This document shows, piece after piece, positions 38,667-49,081 of a stretch of 64,000 nt of DNA. Where the stretch lies: positions 124,001 through 188,000 of the forward strand of contig NZ_OZ032159.1 of assembly GCF_964026555.1 (NCBI RefSeq), read 5' to 3'. The translations under genes and the position numbers were made by a program. Source of the stretch: Candidatus Tisiphia endosymbiont of Beris chalybata (GTDB lineage: Bacteria > Pseudomonadota > Alphaproteobacteria > Rickettsiales > Rickettsiaceae). The notes under the pieces were generated by a model that saw only the letters and a program-made list of their open reading frames with translations, did no database searches and was not told where the DNA came from. Each line of letters begins with the position of its first letter. Positions within the stretch are counted from its first letter, which is position 1.

Positions 38667-40397
38667 TTAAATTTTAAAGCGATTTATACAATACTCCTGT
38701 AAGGGCCGCCAAACTAAACGATTAAAAAATACTACTAATAAAGCCATGACCCCCATGCCTAAAACTATTTTATTAAAATCTGCTTTAATCGTCATTTGAG
38801 CTATATAGCTTCCTATACCATCGGCTATCATTGTTTGATCTCCAAAAGTAATAATTTCTGCTACTATACTAGTATTCCATGCGCCCCCAGAGGCAGTGAT
38901 TGCTCCTATGATAAAATATGGAATAATTGCTGGTAACATTACCTTATACCACCAACTCCACCCTTTAACCCTCAAAATTTTTGTCACATCCTTAAGTTCA
39001 TTTGGCACAGAAGAGGCCCCGGCTATTACGTTAAATAAGATATACCATTGCGTCCCTACTATCATTAAAGGACTAAGCCAAATGTTGGGGTTTAAATGGT
39101 AATGAGTAATAACTATAAAGACCACAGGAAATAATAAATTTACTGGAAAGGCTGCAAGGAACTGAGCCAAGGGCTGGGCAAAGGAAGCTATTTTAGGATT
39201 TAAGCCAATATATATACCAATAGGAACCCATATTACTGCCGCAATAATAATTAATATTACTACCCGGAGTAAAGTAATTAAACCAAGTTTAAAGGCATAT
39301 AACATCTCAGCTAGGCCAATATCATGATATAAGAAATAACTTATATAATAAACAGCAAAACAACTAATAACAAATAAACCTATATACCATAAATAATCCA
39401 GAAGAGTAGAGGAGACATTTGAAGAATTAATCAATAAATTTTTTTCTCTTATACCATATTTATTGAAGAGGGGAGCATATAATATTAATTTGCCAAGGGA
39501 ATAAATAGGAACAGTTAATTTTTTAATTAATTTACTTCTTTGAAATAAGGTCAATACCCAAGAGCTAGGCGCATTATTACCGGACGCCATATTATAATAA
39601 AATTTGTCAGCCCATGCAGTTAAGGGCCTCAGTAATAATTGATCGTATAATATAATAACTAAGGTCATAGCTAGAAGGGCATATCCTATAGCATGAAAAT
39701 TTTGCTGCTGAATTGCTAGCGCAATATACGACCCAATGCCTGGTAAAGTAATATTGCTATTTCCGACTGTAATTACTTCGGAAGCAACCACAAAAAACCA
39801 ACCACTAGATATTGATATACCGAGATTTCCTACTAAAGATGGTATTGCATAAGGAACATTAATTTGCCAAAATCTCCTCCAGCTAGACATCCTAAAAATA
39901 TAGGCTACTTCTTCCAATTCTTGAGGAATAGTTTTTAAAGAATAATAAAAACTAAACGTCATATTCCAAGCTTGTGAAGTAAAAATAGCAAATATCGCCG
40001 CACATTCCGCGCCCATTACACTTGATGGAAAAAGCGCTAAAAAAGCTGTAACCGTAAAGGAGATATAACCCAGAATAGGTAGAGATTGTAAAATATCTAG
40101 CAATGGAATAAAAATTTGTTCGCACTTCTTACTTTTGGCCGCTAAGGTCCCATAAATAAAAGTAAATACTAACGATATTATAACAGCAATCAGCATCCTT
40201 AAAAGCGTTCTAAGGGAATAATGAAAGAGGTTACTGTACTCTAAGTTCACTGGTTCTTGTGTTAATATAGCGATCGGGGCATTCATTTGTTTTAATCCCC
40301 AAGCAATAAAAATAAAGAAAAGTCCTAATATTAAAAATGTTAAACAATTAAACAGCCAGCTATTATTATTTGTTTTAGAATAGTTTATAAAATACAT
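38667..40397 (-). CDS. ABC transporter permease with two fused permease domains
   Basis: Inner-membrane permease of the NitT/TauT type. The 576 residues hold two binding-protein-dependent permease domains in tandem, each with about six helices. The first EAA-type loop is near AYIFRMSSWRRFWQINVPYAIPS, the second near VTKILRVKGWSWWYKVMLPAIIP. Most relatives use one domain per chain, so this is an internal duplication or fusion known in some lineages. It pairs with the ATPase gene at 37045-38343. Confidence 0.9.
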   Translation of the reverse strand: MYFINYSKTNNNSWLFNCLTFLILGLFFIFIAWGLKQMNAPIAILTQEPVNLEYSNLFHYSLRTLLRMLIAVIISLVFTFIYGTLAAKSKKCEQIFIPLLDILQSLPILGYISFTVTAFLALFPSSVMGAECAAIFAIFTSQAWNMTFSFYYSLKTIPQELEEVAYIFRMSSWRRFWQINVPYAIPSLVGNLGISISSGWFFVVASEVITVGNSNITLPGIGSYIALAIQQQNFHAIGYALLAMTLVIILYDQLLLRPLTAWADKFYYNMASGNNAPSSWVLTLFQRSKLIKKLTVPIYSLGKLILYAPLFNKYGIREKNLLINSSNVSSTLLDYLWYIGLFVISCFAVYYISYFLYHDIGLAEMLYAFKLGLITLLRVVILIIIAAVIWVPIGIYIGLNPKIASFAQPLAQFLAAFPVNLLFPVVFIVITHYHLNPNIWLSPLMIVGTQWYILFNVIAGASSVPNELKDVTKILRVKGWSWWYKVMLPAIIPYFIIGAITASGGAWNTSIVAEIITFGDQTMIADGIGSYIAQMTIKADFNKIVLGMGVMALLVVFFNRLVWRPLQEYCINRFKI

Positions 40398-40526
40398 AAT
40401 GGCTTTAAGTGAATCAATAAAAAGACTCGGTAATAGGCTTATTTGTTAATAATCCTCTTTTGCACGTTTGCACCCGAGCAGGGAAATTTGAAAGAGCCAC
40501 GGAGCACAGGGCCCATAGAAAACTTA

Positions 40527-40889
40527 TTACTGCTTTAATAACTGCTCTACTTTATCAGCATTATCAAAACCATAATCATAATGAAAACGAATTTCAGGAG
40601 AATATTTTAAATTCACTTTGATTGCCACTAAGTGTCTTATAGCATATTTTGAATTATTCAAGGCTTCTATCAACTGCTTTGCACTTAAATTAGTGTTAAA
40701 TGGTAAAAAATAACAATCAGCTAATTTCAAATCAGAAGTCACTATTACTTTAGTAATAGTGACAGGACAATCAATTAAGCTTTCGTCTAACTTTTTGCCA
40801 CGACGCAATATTTCCGCTATAGCTATATTTATTAACATTGCTACTTTTTGCGGTTTATGCGCCTTAGTTTTATCTAGAGATATTTTCAT
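40527..40889 (-). CDS. rbfA: 30S ribosome-binding factor A
   Basis: Assists late 30S subunit maturation, binding the 5' region of 16S rRNA. The 120 residues fit the KH-like family fold, with [22 protein letters not shown] and the closing [22 protein letters not shown]. It ends the rimP-nusA-infB-rbfA group, 45 bases after infB. Confidence 0.93.
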   Translation of the reverse strand: MKISLDKTKAHKPQKVAMLINIAIAEILRRGKKLDESLIDCPVTITKVIVTSDLKLADCYFLPFNTNLSAKQLIEALNNSKYAIRHLVAIKVNLKYSPEIRFHYDYGFDNADKVEQLLKQ

Positions 40890-40934
40890 AACTTGAATCG
40901 CTCTCCTCTAACTTAGAAGAATATTAACTTAATA

Positions 40935-43454
40935 TTATAACAATTGTTTCTTTTCTTCAATAATTTCAAACACTTCTATCATATCCCCTTCTTTTATATC
41001 ATTGTAATTATCAAAGGCTATTCCACACTCAAACGTTTCTCGGACTTCTTTTACTTCATCTTTAAAACGTTTTAGAGTTTTAAGCTTCCCTTCATGAACC
41101 ACAACATTATCACGTATTAGGCGCACACCTGCTCCTCTTTTAATAATGCCTTTAGTAACATAACAACCGGCTACTTTCCCTACTTTAGTTACCACAAATA
41201 CTTGCCGGATTTCAACTGATCCAATATATTGCTCTCTAATAATAGGGGATAGCATACCGCTCATTACCAATTTAATATCATCTAATAAATTATAAATAAT
41301 AGAATAATATCGAATGTCTACAGTATCTTTTTCTGCCATAATTAAAGCATTACTATTAGCCCTGACATTAAAGCCAAGAATAATTGCCTTAGACGCTCTT
41401 GCTAAGGTGACATCTGCCTCCGCTATGCTACCTACTGCTTGATGTAATATCCTTATTCTTACTTCATCAGCGGGCAATTTTTGTAAGCTCGATACTATTG
41501 CCTCTACTGATCCTTGTACGTCTCCTTTTATAATTATTGGTAATTCTTTTACGAAGCCTGCGGCCCCTGACGCTTTCAAGAACAATTCTTCAAGGCTGGA
41601 TCTTTGAGTTACAGAAATTTTCTTTTCTTTAGCAATACGCTCCCGGTAATCTACAATATCTCTAGCCTGTTTCTCATTTGTCACTACATTAAACTGATCA
41701 CCAGCTCGGGGAGCTTCATTCAAACCATATACCTCTACTGGTATGGTTGGACATGCTAAGCTAATATTAACCCCTTTATCATTATTCATGCGCCTGATTT
41801 TACCATATTTGGTCCCTGCAACTACTATATCCCCATTTCGTAAAGTACCGCGTTGTACTAGGACCGTAACAACTGTTCCCTTCCCTTTATCAACCCTTGC
41901 TTCTATAACTACCCCAGCTGTTAACCCTCCGTAGTTAACCTTTAAATCTAACATTTCTGCCTGCAATAAAATCGCCTCTTCTAACTTATCTAAATTAGTT
42001 TTCTTCAAAGCGGACACAGGCACTAACATAGTATCCCCTCCTAACTCTTCAGCAATTAAACCATAAGTTACCAGCTCATTTTTAATTTTTTCCAGGTTAC
42101 TCCCTGGCTTGTCTATCTTATTAATTGCAACTATTATAGGGACATTAGCAGCTTTTGCATGGTTAATAGCTTCTATTGTTTGGGGCTTTACTCCATCATC
42201 TGCAGCCACCACTATAACTACTATATCTGTTACCTTTGCACCTCTGGTCCTCATCTCTGAAAAAGCCTCATGTCCTGGCGTATCAATAAAAGTAATAGCT
42301 TTATTCCCTTCTAAATTTACTCTATACGCCCCTATATGCTGGGTAATACCTCCAGCTTCTTTACTAGCCAGGTCAGTTGATTTTAAAGCATCCAGGAGGG
42401 AAGTTTTCCCATGATCCACATGACCCATAATAGTAACGATAGGAGCTCTAGCTTTTAAATCTTCTTCTTTATCTTCTGCGCTAATCAATATATTTTCTAC
42501 ATCTGACTCTTGAACTCGCTTGACAGTATGTCCTAAGGTAGAGGCTACTAATTCTGCAGTATCAGCATCAATGGTTTGGGTGGTGGTCGCTATTACTCCA
42601 AGTCGCATTAATTCCCTGACAACATCAGCTGCACGCTCAGACATTTTAGCGGCTAAATCTCCTACCATTATTGCCTCAGGAATAATCACTTCTCTATAAA
42701 CTTTTTCAGGCGCAGCATATTGCTCCGCTTTCCGCTTTTCTTTTTCACGGGCTCTTTTTAACGAGGCAAGGCTCCTAGTTTTACCAACATTATCTTCTCC
42801 CTTAGAATCAAGCATATTAAAAATATCGGCTTTTTTTAGTTTTTTAGGTTCTTCCACCTTGAGTTTTGGAGCGATTACCTTACTATCACCAATTTTATCT
42901 TTTTCTGTACTCTCTTCAATAACTGTCCCTGCCTGGGTTAGTGAAGGCGCTGCGGAGGGCTTATTATTAAAATGTTTAGGTAAAATCTTCTCTTCGGCCT
43001 TTTCCTCTACTTGCGAAGGCTCAATAGGTAAATTTTTCTCTGCTTCACTAATAGAATCAAGCGTATCTACTACATTCTCTTCAACATCATTACTGATATC
43101 CTGTGTTTGAGTAGTCACCGGATTGATTCGAGCAATCTGCGTCAAAGTAGAAACAAATTGATTCTCCATATTTTGAGACTTAGCTTTTTCTGCAGCATTT
43201 TTTAATACAGCTAAGCGCCTGTTAAATTCCTCTTTAGCAGTGGAATCTAACCCTTGAGAATTGGTGCCACTAGCCCGGTTTTTATTAAAAGAGAAATCCT
43301 TGGAGGCAGAACTGCTCTTTTTAACTTCAACAATAGTTTTAGCAGAACTAACAAAACCTCTGGTCATATTAGCGTTACCAACTGGCTTATTAAGAGTCAG
43401 TTTTGAACTGCCAAAGGTCAATCTTTTGGGTTTAGATTCTTGGTTATCCGTCAT
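40935..43454 (-). CDS. infB: Translation initiation factor IF-2
   Basis: GTPase that brings initiator tRNA to the 30S subunit. The 839 residues have a low-complexity N-terminal part (1-250), an IF2-N-like segment near 255-300, the G domain from about residue 335 with [20 protein letters not shown] and NKIDKP, then domains II-IV ending in the C-terminal tRNA-binding region. It belongs to the conserved nusA-infB operon, although 343 bases with repeat debris separate it from nusA. Confidence 0.97.
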   Translation of the reverse strand: MTDNQESKPKRLTFGSSKLTLNKPVGNANMTRGFVSSAKTIVEVKKSSSASKDFSFNKNRASGTNSQGLDSTAKEEFNRRLAVLKNAAEKAKSQNMENQFVSTLTQIARINPVTTQTQDISNDVEENVVDTLDSISEAEKNLPIEPSQVEEKAEEKILPKHFNNKPSAAPSLTQAGTVIEESTEKDKIGDSKVIAPKLKVEEPKKLKKADIFNMLDSKGEDNVGKTRSLASLKRAREKEKRKAEQYAAPEKVYREVIIPEAIMVGDLAAKMSERAADVVRELMRLGVIATTTQTIDADTAELVASTLGHTVKRVQESDVENILISAEDKEEDLKARAPIVTIMGHVDHGKTSLLDALKSTDLASKEAGGITQHIGAYRVNLEGNKAITFIDTPGHEAFSEMRTRGAKVTDIVVIVVAADDGVKPQTIEAINHAKAANVPIIVAINKIDKPGSNLEKIKNELVTYGLIAEELGGDTMLVPVSALKKTNLDKLEEAILLQAEMLDLKVNYGGLTAGVVIEARVDKGKGTVVTVLVQRGTLRNGDIVVAGTKYGKIRRMNNDKGVNISLACPTIPVEVYGLNEAPRAGDQFNVVTNEKQARDIVDYRERIAKEKKISVTQRSSLEELFLKASGAAGFVKELPIIIKGDVQGSVEAIVSSLQKLPADEVRIRILHQAVGSIAEADVTLARASKAIILGFNVRANSNALIMAEKDTVDIRYYSIIYNLLDDIKLVMSGMLSPIIREQYIGSVEIRQVFVVTKVGKVAGCYVTKGIIKRGAGVRLIRDNVVVHEGKLKTLKRFKDEVKEVRETFECGIAFDNYNDIKEGDMIEVFEIIEEKKQLL

Positions 43455-43559
43455 AAATATTAGATCTCTTTAACTTATTGTTAGTTATTAAGTCTCTTTG
43501 CCAAACTCTGCTGCTGATATAAAATTTGTAAGAAAGCAATTAGCGTTAGTTTGGCTCAG

Positions 43560-43795
43560 AATTCCACTAGACTGCCTGCGTAAATCTCAATCTAGTCAAT
43601 AATTTTATCCTTGAAGATGTGGCCTGACGCTCCTGCCCTGCCTATAGCCAAAGTGATTTAGCTGGGGACCTCCCACTATTTCTCCTAAAAATTCCGACAG
43701 ACTACGTTGACTTGTTCAGAAAATCTATTGGAGACTTAGTAATAGACCCCTTCAAATTCCCAGTAAGATGCGAGCTGCGAAAGAGGTCTATTACT
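43560..43795. repeat. Decayed repeat debris between nusA and infB
   Basis: Includes an A-like end (TAGACTGCCTGCGTAAATCT), a piece reading TATAGCCAAAGTGATTTAGC also found near 45940-46060, and a small palindrome at 43740-43793 with AATAGACC and its inverse GGTCTATT. Nothing coding is seen. The operon is otherwise continuous on the minus strand. Confidence 0.5.
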
Positions 43796-43797
43796 TA

Positions 43798-45303
43798 CTA
43801 AGAAGGTAGGGTTTTATTCTCAGTAGTACGAGCGGTATCAATGATTAAGGCCATATCTTCTTCTGTCATTCCTGAATTAGAAACTAATGACTTAAACTCT
43901 CCAACTGTTAATACCCCTAAATCTTCTATAGTCTTGATCCCATATTCTGCCATCTTCAATATAAACTCTGGAGGTAATTCTAATACATCAATTAATTCTT
44001 GTTCAACCCCTAATTCCTCCAGCTTAGCAATAATCTTCTCATTTTTAACATTCACGTACTCTATAGCTCGATTTTGAATCTCTGTTGCTAATTCTTCCTC
44101 AAAACCTTCAATATCCATCAAAGCTTCAATTTTGCTAGAAGCAATTTGTTCCACAGTAATAAAACCTTGGGAAGATAAAAGTTGGGCTATTACCTCTTCC
44201 ACATCTAGAGCTTCGGTAAATAATTCTGTGGTAGAGCGAAATTCTTCATGCCTACGTTTAGATTCTTGTTCTTCGGTCATTACATTAATATTCCATCCGG
44301 TAAGCCTGGACGCTAATCTGACATTTTGGCCACGTCTTCCTATTGCAAGACTTAAATTATCCTGCGATACTACTACATCAACGTTATTTCTATCTTCATC
44401 AATCACGATTTTAGTAATTTCTGCCGGCGCAAGAGCATTCATTACAAATTGGGCAATGTTCTTATTCCATAATATTATATCTATCTTTTCTCCATTCAGC
44501 TCATTAGTAATTGCTCTGACTCTATTGCCTTTAATTCCTACACAAGTACCTATAGGATCAACAGCAGAGTCAGCAGCAAAAACTGCTATTTTTGTTTTGG
44601 ATCCCGGATCACGCTCGATCGCTCTGATCTCAATAATATTATCATAAATTTCAGGGACTTCTAACTCAAATAGCTTAACTACCATTCGATCATCAGTTCT
44701 TGATAAAAAGATTTGCGGCCCTTTAGAAACCAACCTTACATCTTGAACATATGCTTTAATACGGTCGCCCACTTTAAAGCTTTCCCCTCTAATTAGCTGA
44801 TCTTTTTTGATTATTGCTTCAGCCCTACCAAGATCTACAATAATATTATTGAATTCTATTCTTTTGACCGTACCATTTAGGATTTCTCCTTTTCTATCTT
44901 TAAAATCTTCATATTGCTTTTCTCTCTCAGCTTCGGTCACTCGTTGTATTATTACTTGTTTAGCAGTTTGGGCTGCAACGCGCCCTAAATCAATAGGAGG
45001 TAATAATTCATATATTTCATCCCCTATTTTTGCATCACTTTTTCTTTCAACTACATCTTTTAAAGAAATTTGGGTAAAATAATCTTCTGATCTCTCTACT
45101 ACTTCCAGTACCCTAAAAAGGCTAATATCCCCAGTTTTTCTATTAATTTCCGCCTTTATGTTATGATCATTTCCGTATTTTCTACGCCCTGCTACTTGTA
45201 CAGCTTGCTCCATGGCTAAAATCAACGCTTCTTTAGGGATACTTTTTTCGCGCGCTACCGAATCTATAATCTGCAGAATTTCTATATTACCAATATTCAC
45301 CAT
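43798..45303 (-). CDS. nusA: Transcription termination/antitermination protein NusA
   Basis: RNA polymerase-associated factor controlling pausing, termination and antitermination. The 501 residues contain the N-terminal polymerase-binding domain (1-125), S1 domain (about 135-200), KH domains (about 205-345, with DNLSLAIGRRGQNVRLAS) and two C-terminal helix-hairpin-helix repeats. It sits 15 bases downstream of rimP in the canonical order. Confidence 0.97.
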   Translation of the reverse strand: MVNIGNIEILQIIDSVAREKSIPKEALILAMEQAVQVAGRRKYGNDHNIKAEINRKTGDISLFRVLEVVERSEDYFTQISLKDVVERKSDAKIGDEIYELLPPIDLGRVAAQTAKQVIIQRVTEAEREKQYEDFKDRKGEILNGTVKRIEFNNIIVDLGRAEAIIKKDQLIRGESFKVGDRIKAYVQDVRLVSKGPQIFLSRTDDRMVVKLFELEVPEIYDNIIEIRAIERDPGSKTKIAVFAADSAVDPIGTCVGIKGNRVRAITNELNGEKIDIILWNKNIAQFVMNALAPAEITKIVIDEDRNNVDVVVSQDNLSLAIGRRGQNVRLASRLTGWNINVMTEEQESKRRHEEFRSTTELFTEALDVEEVIAQLLSSQGFITVEQIASSKIEALMDIEGFEEELATEIQNRAIEYVNVKNEKIIAKLEELGVEQELIDVLELPPEFILKMAEYGIKTIEDLGVLTVGEFKSLVSNSGMTEEDMALIIDTARTTENKTLPS

Positions 45304-45318
45304 AAGATTTATTGCCTT

Positions 45319-45825
45319 TTAAGATTTTTTATTTATTAAATTCCTAAACATTTCTTCTGTTAATACTAAAGATGCTTTTTTTATCAGATCAAATACAATA
45401 ATTACTTCCCCCCTAGGGGTATTAAGATGAATTTGATTATTTTCAGCTTTAGATATCTTGCCCTGATATCGCGTTTGCCCCTTTAATAAATCTTTTAATT
45501 TTATAGTAACTTCTCTATTTAAAAATCTAATATAATCCTGAAATTTTATTAAAGGCCGCTCTATCCCTGCAGATGAAACTTCTAAAAAATACTTATCACT
45601 AATTATATCTTCTACATCCAGAAGCGCTGAAACATGATAGCTTACAGTGCGGCAATCCCCAATACCAATTTGCCCTCCATCTAACCTATCTATCAATATT
45701 TCCAGCACTTTACGCGTAGACCCTTTTAACGTGACTTTTACTACCTCAAATCCTAGACCTTCTAGTGTATCTTGTATTATATCAGTAATTTGTTGCTCTA
45801 TATTTTGCATTACAAATACCCCCAT
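45319..45825 (-). CDS. rimP: Ribosome maturation factor RimP
   Basis: Needed for 30S assembly. The 168 residues carry the family pattern LGFEVVKVTLKGSTRKVLEILIDR, the DCRTVSYHVSALLDVED block and YFLEVSSAGIERPL. The ATG at 45825 gives MGVFVMQNIEQ. The ATG five codons later is an equally plausible start and closer to the usual length. First gene of the nusA-infB group. Confidence 0.95.
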   Translation of the reverse strand: MGVFVMQNIEQQITDIIQDTLEGLGFEVVKVTLKGSTRKVLEILIDRLDGGQIGIGDCRTVSYHVSALLDVEDIISDKYFLEVSSAGIERPLIKFQDYIRFLNREVTIKLKDLLKGQTRYQGKISKAENNQIHLNTPRGEVIIVFDLIKKASLVLTEEMFRNLINKKS

Positions 45826-45929
45826 TAATTATAATTATTATTCGAGATAATATACATATAGCTTTGGCTGGGATATAACCTAAGTTATTTCAAGTTGCAA
45901 AAATAAGGAACAACTATGGTAAAGAACAG

Positions 45930-46195
45930 CTATAGCCTGCGGTATTGAGCTGGTGATACTTGATTTTGCAGGATTCGGTTGTGCTCACGTATTCTCTATA
46001 CGCTGCGCAACCTCACCTTTAAATTCAAGTGTCCCCAACTAAATCACTTTGGCTATCAGGTGTACTCAAATGATCCCTCGAGTTGGATTTGAAAATGCAT
46101 GATCAAGAAGCAAAACGGAGTACATGAGGAGCTTCAGGCCACGTTTTGCCTAAAAATCCCGAGCACTTTTTCGACTTATGCAGGAAGTTTATTTT
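45930..46195. repeat. Palindromic debris upstream of rimP
   Basis: An inverted repeat from TATAGCCTGCGGTATTGAGC to CCAACTAAATCACTTTGGCT with GTGCTCACGTATTCTCTATACG in the centre, then a decayed family A half ending CGACTTATGCAGGAAGT. Similar pieces occur at 15368 and 43640. The rimP promoter probably lies between this and 45826. Confidence 0.55.
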
Positions 46196-46232
46196 CAAAA
46201 AACAATTCTTCAAAGCAAATGAGTATTCCAAT

Positions 46233-46262
46233 AAAAAAGGTGGGTTTAACCCACCTTTTTAC
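46233..46262. terminator. Bidirectional intrinsic terminator-like hairpin
   Basis: AAAAAGGTGGGTT followed directly by AACCCACCTTTTT makes a strong stem with A and T tracts on both sides, the classic shape of a bidirectional rho-independent terminator. It lies between the rimP operon and the IS1-family element, though no gene ends immediately beside it. Confidence 0.75.
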
Positions 46263-46333
46263 CGATATTAAATAACATTACATATGTTACCATATTTTTA
46301 TTATATTAGCAATAACTAAAAATTTATTCTCTT

Positions 46334-47138
46334 GGCATTGCCTAAAGGCAGTTGATAAGATATCCAAAGGTTTTAAGGAATAATAAGATATAAAGAGAAA
46401 GTGCTAACATTATACTGCATTTAGAGTATTTTTTAGTTTTTCTATCTAATCTTGCTAAGTTATCTCTATAAGATGAATTTTTTGCCTCAACCAAGCAAGT
46501 TTCAGCCTTATCAATTATATGCTTTTTACTTATTTTATACTTACTATAAACATCATAATCATCTGTACATAGATACTTGATATTATAGTGCTCAAGCCTA
46601 AATGCTAATGGTAAATACGAAGCAAAACTCCTGTCCTTCGTTACTTCGATATCAATAACTCGGAGCCTATCTCGGTCAACAGCACTAAATACATACGCTT
46701 TATTTTCTTTTTTTTAATGTAAGTAAAAAGCTCATCTAACTCCACTATATTAATATCTTTTTCTTGAACTTCCTCTATCTTCTCAATAAAGGCATCCTTA
46801 ACCACTTTCCCCATCTTTTTTATCCAAACTGACACCACTGAATTATGTATTTTCTTTACCCTAGCTATTGCTCTAATACCCATTGAATTAATATACATCA
46901 TTACCGCTTCTAATTTAAAATCTGCACTATACTTAGATGCTTTGCCTCGAAACACACTATTACAAACTTTACATTTATATCTTTGTACTCCATCTTGTAG
47001 TCCATTCTTCACTATCTCTTCAGAGCTACATTTCTTACATCCTTTCCATGCTCCTAACATTATTTCGCTCCTTATTGCTATTTCCCTATATAGCTTAGCT
47101 ATATATTGTTCATCCGTCAACTGTCCATAGGCAATGCC
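46334..47138 (-). mobile_element. IS1-family insertion sequence, full length
   Basis: 805 bp with ends GGCATTGCCTAAAGGCAGTTGA (left) and, inverted, GGCATTGCCTATGGACAGTTGA (right). It encodes a fused InsA/InsB-type transposase in two overlapping frames. No clear target duplication is visible. A truncated near-identical copy lies at 19772-20148. Its ends match the family D MITEs. Confidence 0.92.
46342..47120 (-). CDS. IS1-family transposase, probably made by -1 frameshift
   Basis: The first frame (47120 down to 46641) gives 159 residues: zinc ribbon (CKKC, CKVC), helix-turn-helix and the start of the catalytic domain VELDELFTYIKKK. The rest of the domain (NKAYVFSAVDRDRLRVIDIE to the stop at 46342) lies in the -1 frame. 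The switch point is a run of eight A then G (T at 46708-46715 on the plus strand), containing the known slippery heptamer A AAA AAG. A -1 shift there yields a complete protein of about 259 residues. An inactivating one-base deletion is the alternative. Confidence 0.85.
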
Positions 47139-47151
47139 TATACTGCTCCAG

Positions 47152-47395
47152 GGCGGTTTAAAAGTCGCACTCTAAAATTGAACAATCCTAAATGATTTTA
47201 AGTAAATATTACTGCAAAAGTCATGGCCAGGAGGTTGCTTACTGCAGGCGAAGAAGCAATCCAGAAAAATATACAAAAACACGATGATTTAATTCTTGTG
47301 ATTGCTTCGGGCGGCGCGTCGTGCTTTCTTGCAGTGATTTTTGTTATTCTTAATAATTACTTGTTGCAACCTTTGAGTGCGACTTTTAAATTGCC
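47152..47395. repeat. Family L palindromic element
   Basis: About 244 bp with ends GGCGGTTTAAAAGTCGCACT and AGTGCGACTTTTAAATTGCC. Internal sequence includes GGAGGTTGCTTACTGCAGGC and GTGATTGCTTCGGGCGGCGC. It adjoins the IS1-family element; another half-copy adjoins the truncated IS1 copy near pheT. Confidence 0.7.
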
Positions 47396-47442
47396 GTGAT
47401 TCTGCTCGTATTTCCAGAACCTAAAATCTCTTTGGCAATATA

Positions 47443-47557
47443 TAGCTTAGGTTATTATGATACATACACGATAGTATGCGGGCAGCGTAGTAGTCATGCA
47501 TACTTGAAGATAAATACCCTGTACGCACCTTAATGGACTATACTATACCCGAGTTGC
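47443..47557. repeat. Family K element
   Basis: Reads TATATAGCTTAGGTTATTAT, GTCATGCATACTTGAAGATA and ends CCTTAATGGACTATACTA. Inverted relative to the copy at 35237-35370. It lies upstream of tatA. Confidence 0.7.
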
Positions 47558-47631
47558 TATTAATTAAAAATGATTGGCAATCCCGGTTAAAAGGATTATA
47601 CTCTTACAATTAAAATTGATAGATACATATT

Positions 47632-47796
47632 ATGGGCATGAGTTTAACTCACTTATTAGTGATATTGTTAATTGTTTTACTATTATTTGGGGCCGGGAAG
47701 TTACCGCAAGTAATGACAGAGTTAGCCAAAGGACTTAGGGCATTTAAAGAAGGAATGAAAGATACAGAACAAAAACCTGATGATAAGAAAGATTAA
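47632..47796 (+). CDS. tatA: Sec-independent translocase subunit TatA
   Basis: A 54-residue inner-membrane protein that oligomerises to form the Tat translocation site. It begins [20 protein letters not shown], a single membrane helix, followed by the conserved FGAGKLPQ hinge and an amphipathic helix [15 protein letters not shown], then a short charged tail. It stands apart from tatC, as in many alphaproteobacteria. Confidence 0.93.
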   Translation: MGMSLTHLLVILLIVLLLFGAGKLPQVMTELAKGLRAFKEGMKDTEQKPDDKKD

Positions 47797-47822
47797 CCTC
47801 ACTACAGATGGGCTGAATTCAA

Positions 47823-47968
47823 TAGACCTCTTGCATAACCTAATCTAATTGGTAATTTTGTCGTCGAAACTCCTCTCTGTTCCTCACGTACGTCTATGTA
47901 CGCTGCGGTACTCGACTTCGTTTCTCCTAAAAATTCTTCAATTATCTTTAGGTTATGCAAGAGGTCTA
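47823..47968 (-). repeat. MITE family B, copy 3
   Basis: 146 bp, TA-flanked, inverted relative to copies 1 and 2. It lies about 27 bases downstream of tatA and could serve as a hairpin 3' end for that transcript. Confidence 0.92.
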
Positions 47969-48074
47969 ATACAGTCAGTTAGTTGGATTCAGGCCATACG
48001 GTAGCAACAAGCTTAAAGCGGCTTAACATCTCTAGGATAAGTATCTTTATCTAGTTTATATTATATAACTGCTT

Positions 48075-48797
48075 TTAGAATTTAAAACCAACACCTACGG
48101 ATATCACTAAAGGATTGAATTTGATTTTAGATGATACGGTTTTTTTCCCTACTAAAGCTTCCTTATAATCAACTTTAGTATTGAGGAAATATTGTTTAAT
48201 ATCTACGTTAATTAAGGTATCATCTTTAGCATAGAAATCTATACCTACTTGTAATACTGGGCCAAAACCATTTTTAACTTTAAACGCTTTAGATTTTGTT
48301 AACATGTAAGTACCATGATATCCCCCTCCTATATAAGGGCTTATTGAGCCAAAAGGAGCTATGTGGTACTGTCCAAGTAAGGTTAATGGCATCGTATAGA
48401 GTTCTCTTCTTTTCTTAACACCATCTGTGTTGCCTTGATTATTATGTGCAACGTTTGCTAAGTGGGTTGCTTTAATACGCAGTACCTCAAAGCCTAAAGA
48501 CAATTCAGCAGCTATATTAGGAGAAAAGAATATAGAAGTAGAGGCCTCTAGCCCGTATCCAACTTCAGTAAAACTACCAACCGCTACTGGCTTTGGGATA
48601 GTAGATGAAGGAGGAGTTTTGGCTGCGCCTTGAGTTTTGATACCCGCGCCCCTAATTTTAAATACAAGATTTCCTTCATTTCCATAATAATCTGCATCAT
48701 AATTATTAATATCTTCATCTTTATCCGCAAAGCTATTAATACTTATCAAGCTTATTAAAAAAAACACTACTAAATTTTTAGTTACCTTAATCATCAT
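48075..48797 (-). CDS. Outer-membrane beta-barrel protein
   Basis: A 240-residue exported protein with signal peptide (VVFFLISLISINSFA, cleavage before DKDED). The mature part has alternating amphipathic beta strands and ends in aromatic FNPLVISVGVGFKF, the terminal Phe expected by the barrel assembly machinery. Features such as PYIGGGYHGTYM recall OmpW-like or rickettsial surface-antigen barrels. Exact family is uncertain. It stands alone. Confidence 0.82.
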   Translation of the reverse strand: MMIKVTKNLVVFFLISLISINSFADKDEDINNYDADYYGNEGNLVFKIRGAGIKTQGAAKTPPSSTIPKPVAVGSFTEVGYGLEASTSIFFSPNIAAELSLGFEVLRIKATHLANVAHNNQGNTDGVKKRRELYTMPLTLLGQYHIAPFGSISPYIGGGYHGTYMLTKSKAFKVKNGFGPVLQVGIDFYAKDDTLINVDIKQYFLNTKVDYKEALVGKKTVSSKIKFNPLVISVGVGFKF

Positions 48798-49081
48798 TGC
48801 AACCTTTCCTTGCTTTTAATATATTACTGTATTATACATACTCTTCTTGGTAAGAAAATCAAATAATATATATAAATTTCTTAAAGCTTATAATTAACGG
48901 TGATAATTATAGCACTACCTTTTTTTTGTGCATAGGTATTTTAATTTATGGGTTTTTACCAAATTATCAGAAAAGTATACTCGAATTAAATATAAAGCCA
49001 GTACATATAACCAATCAGCTAGAGATCAGGTTATATGGGTTGTAGGTGAGAATATAATAATAAAGGCATAAGGGTAAAATA

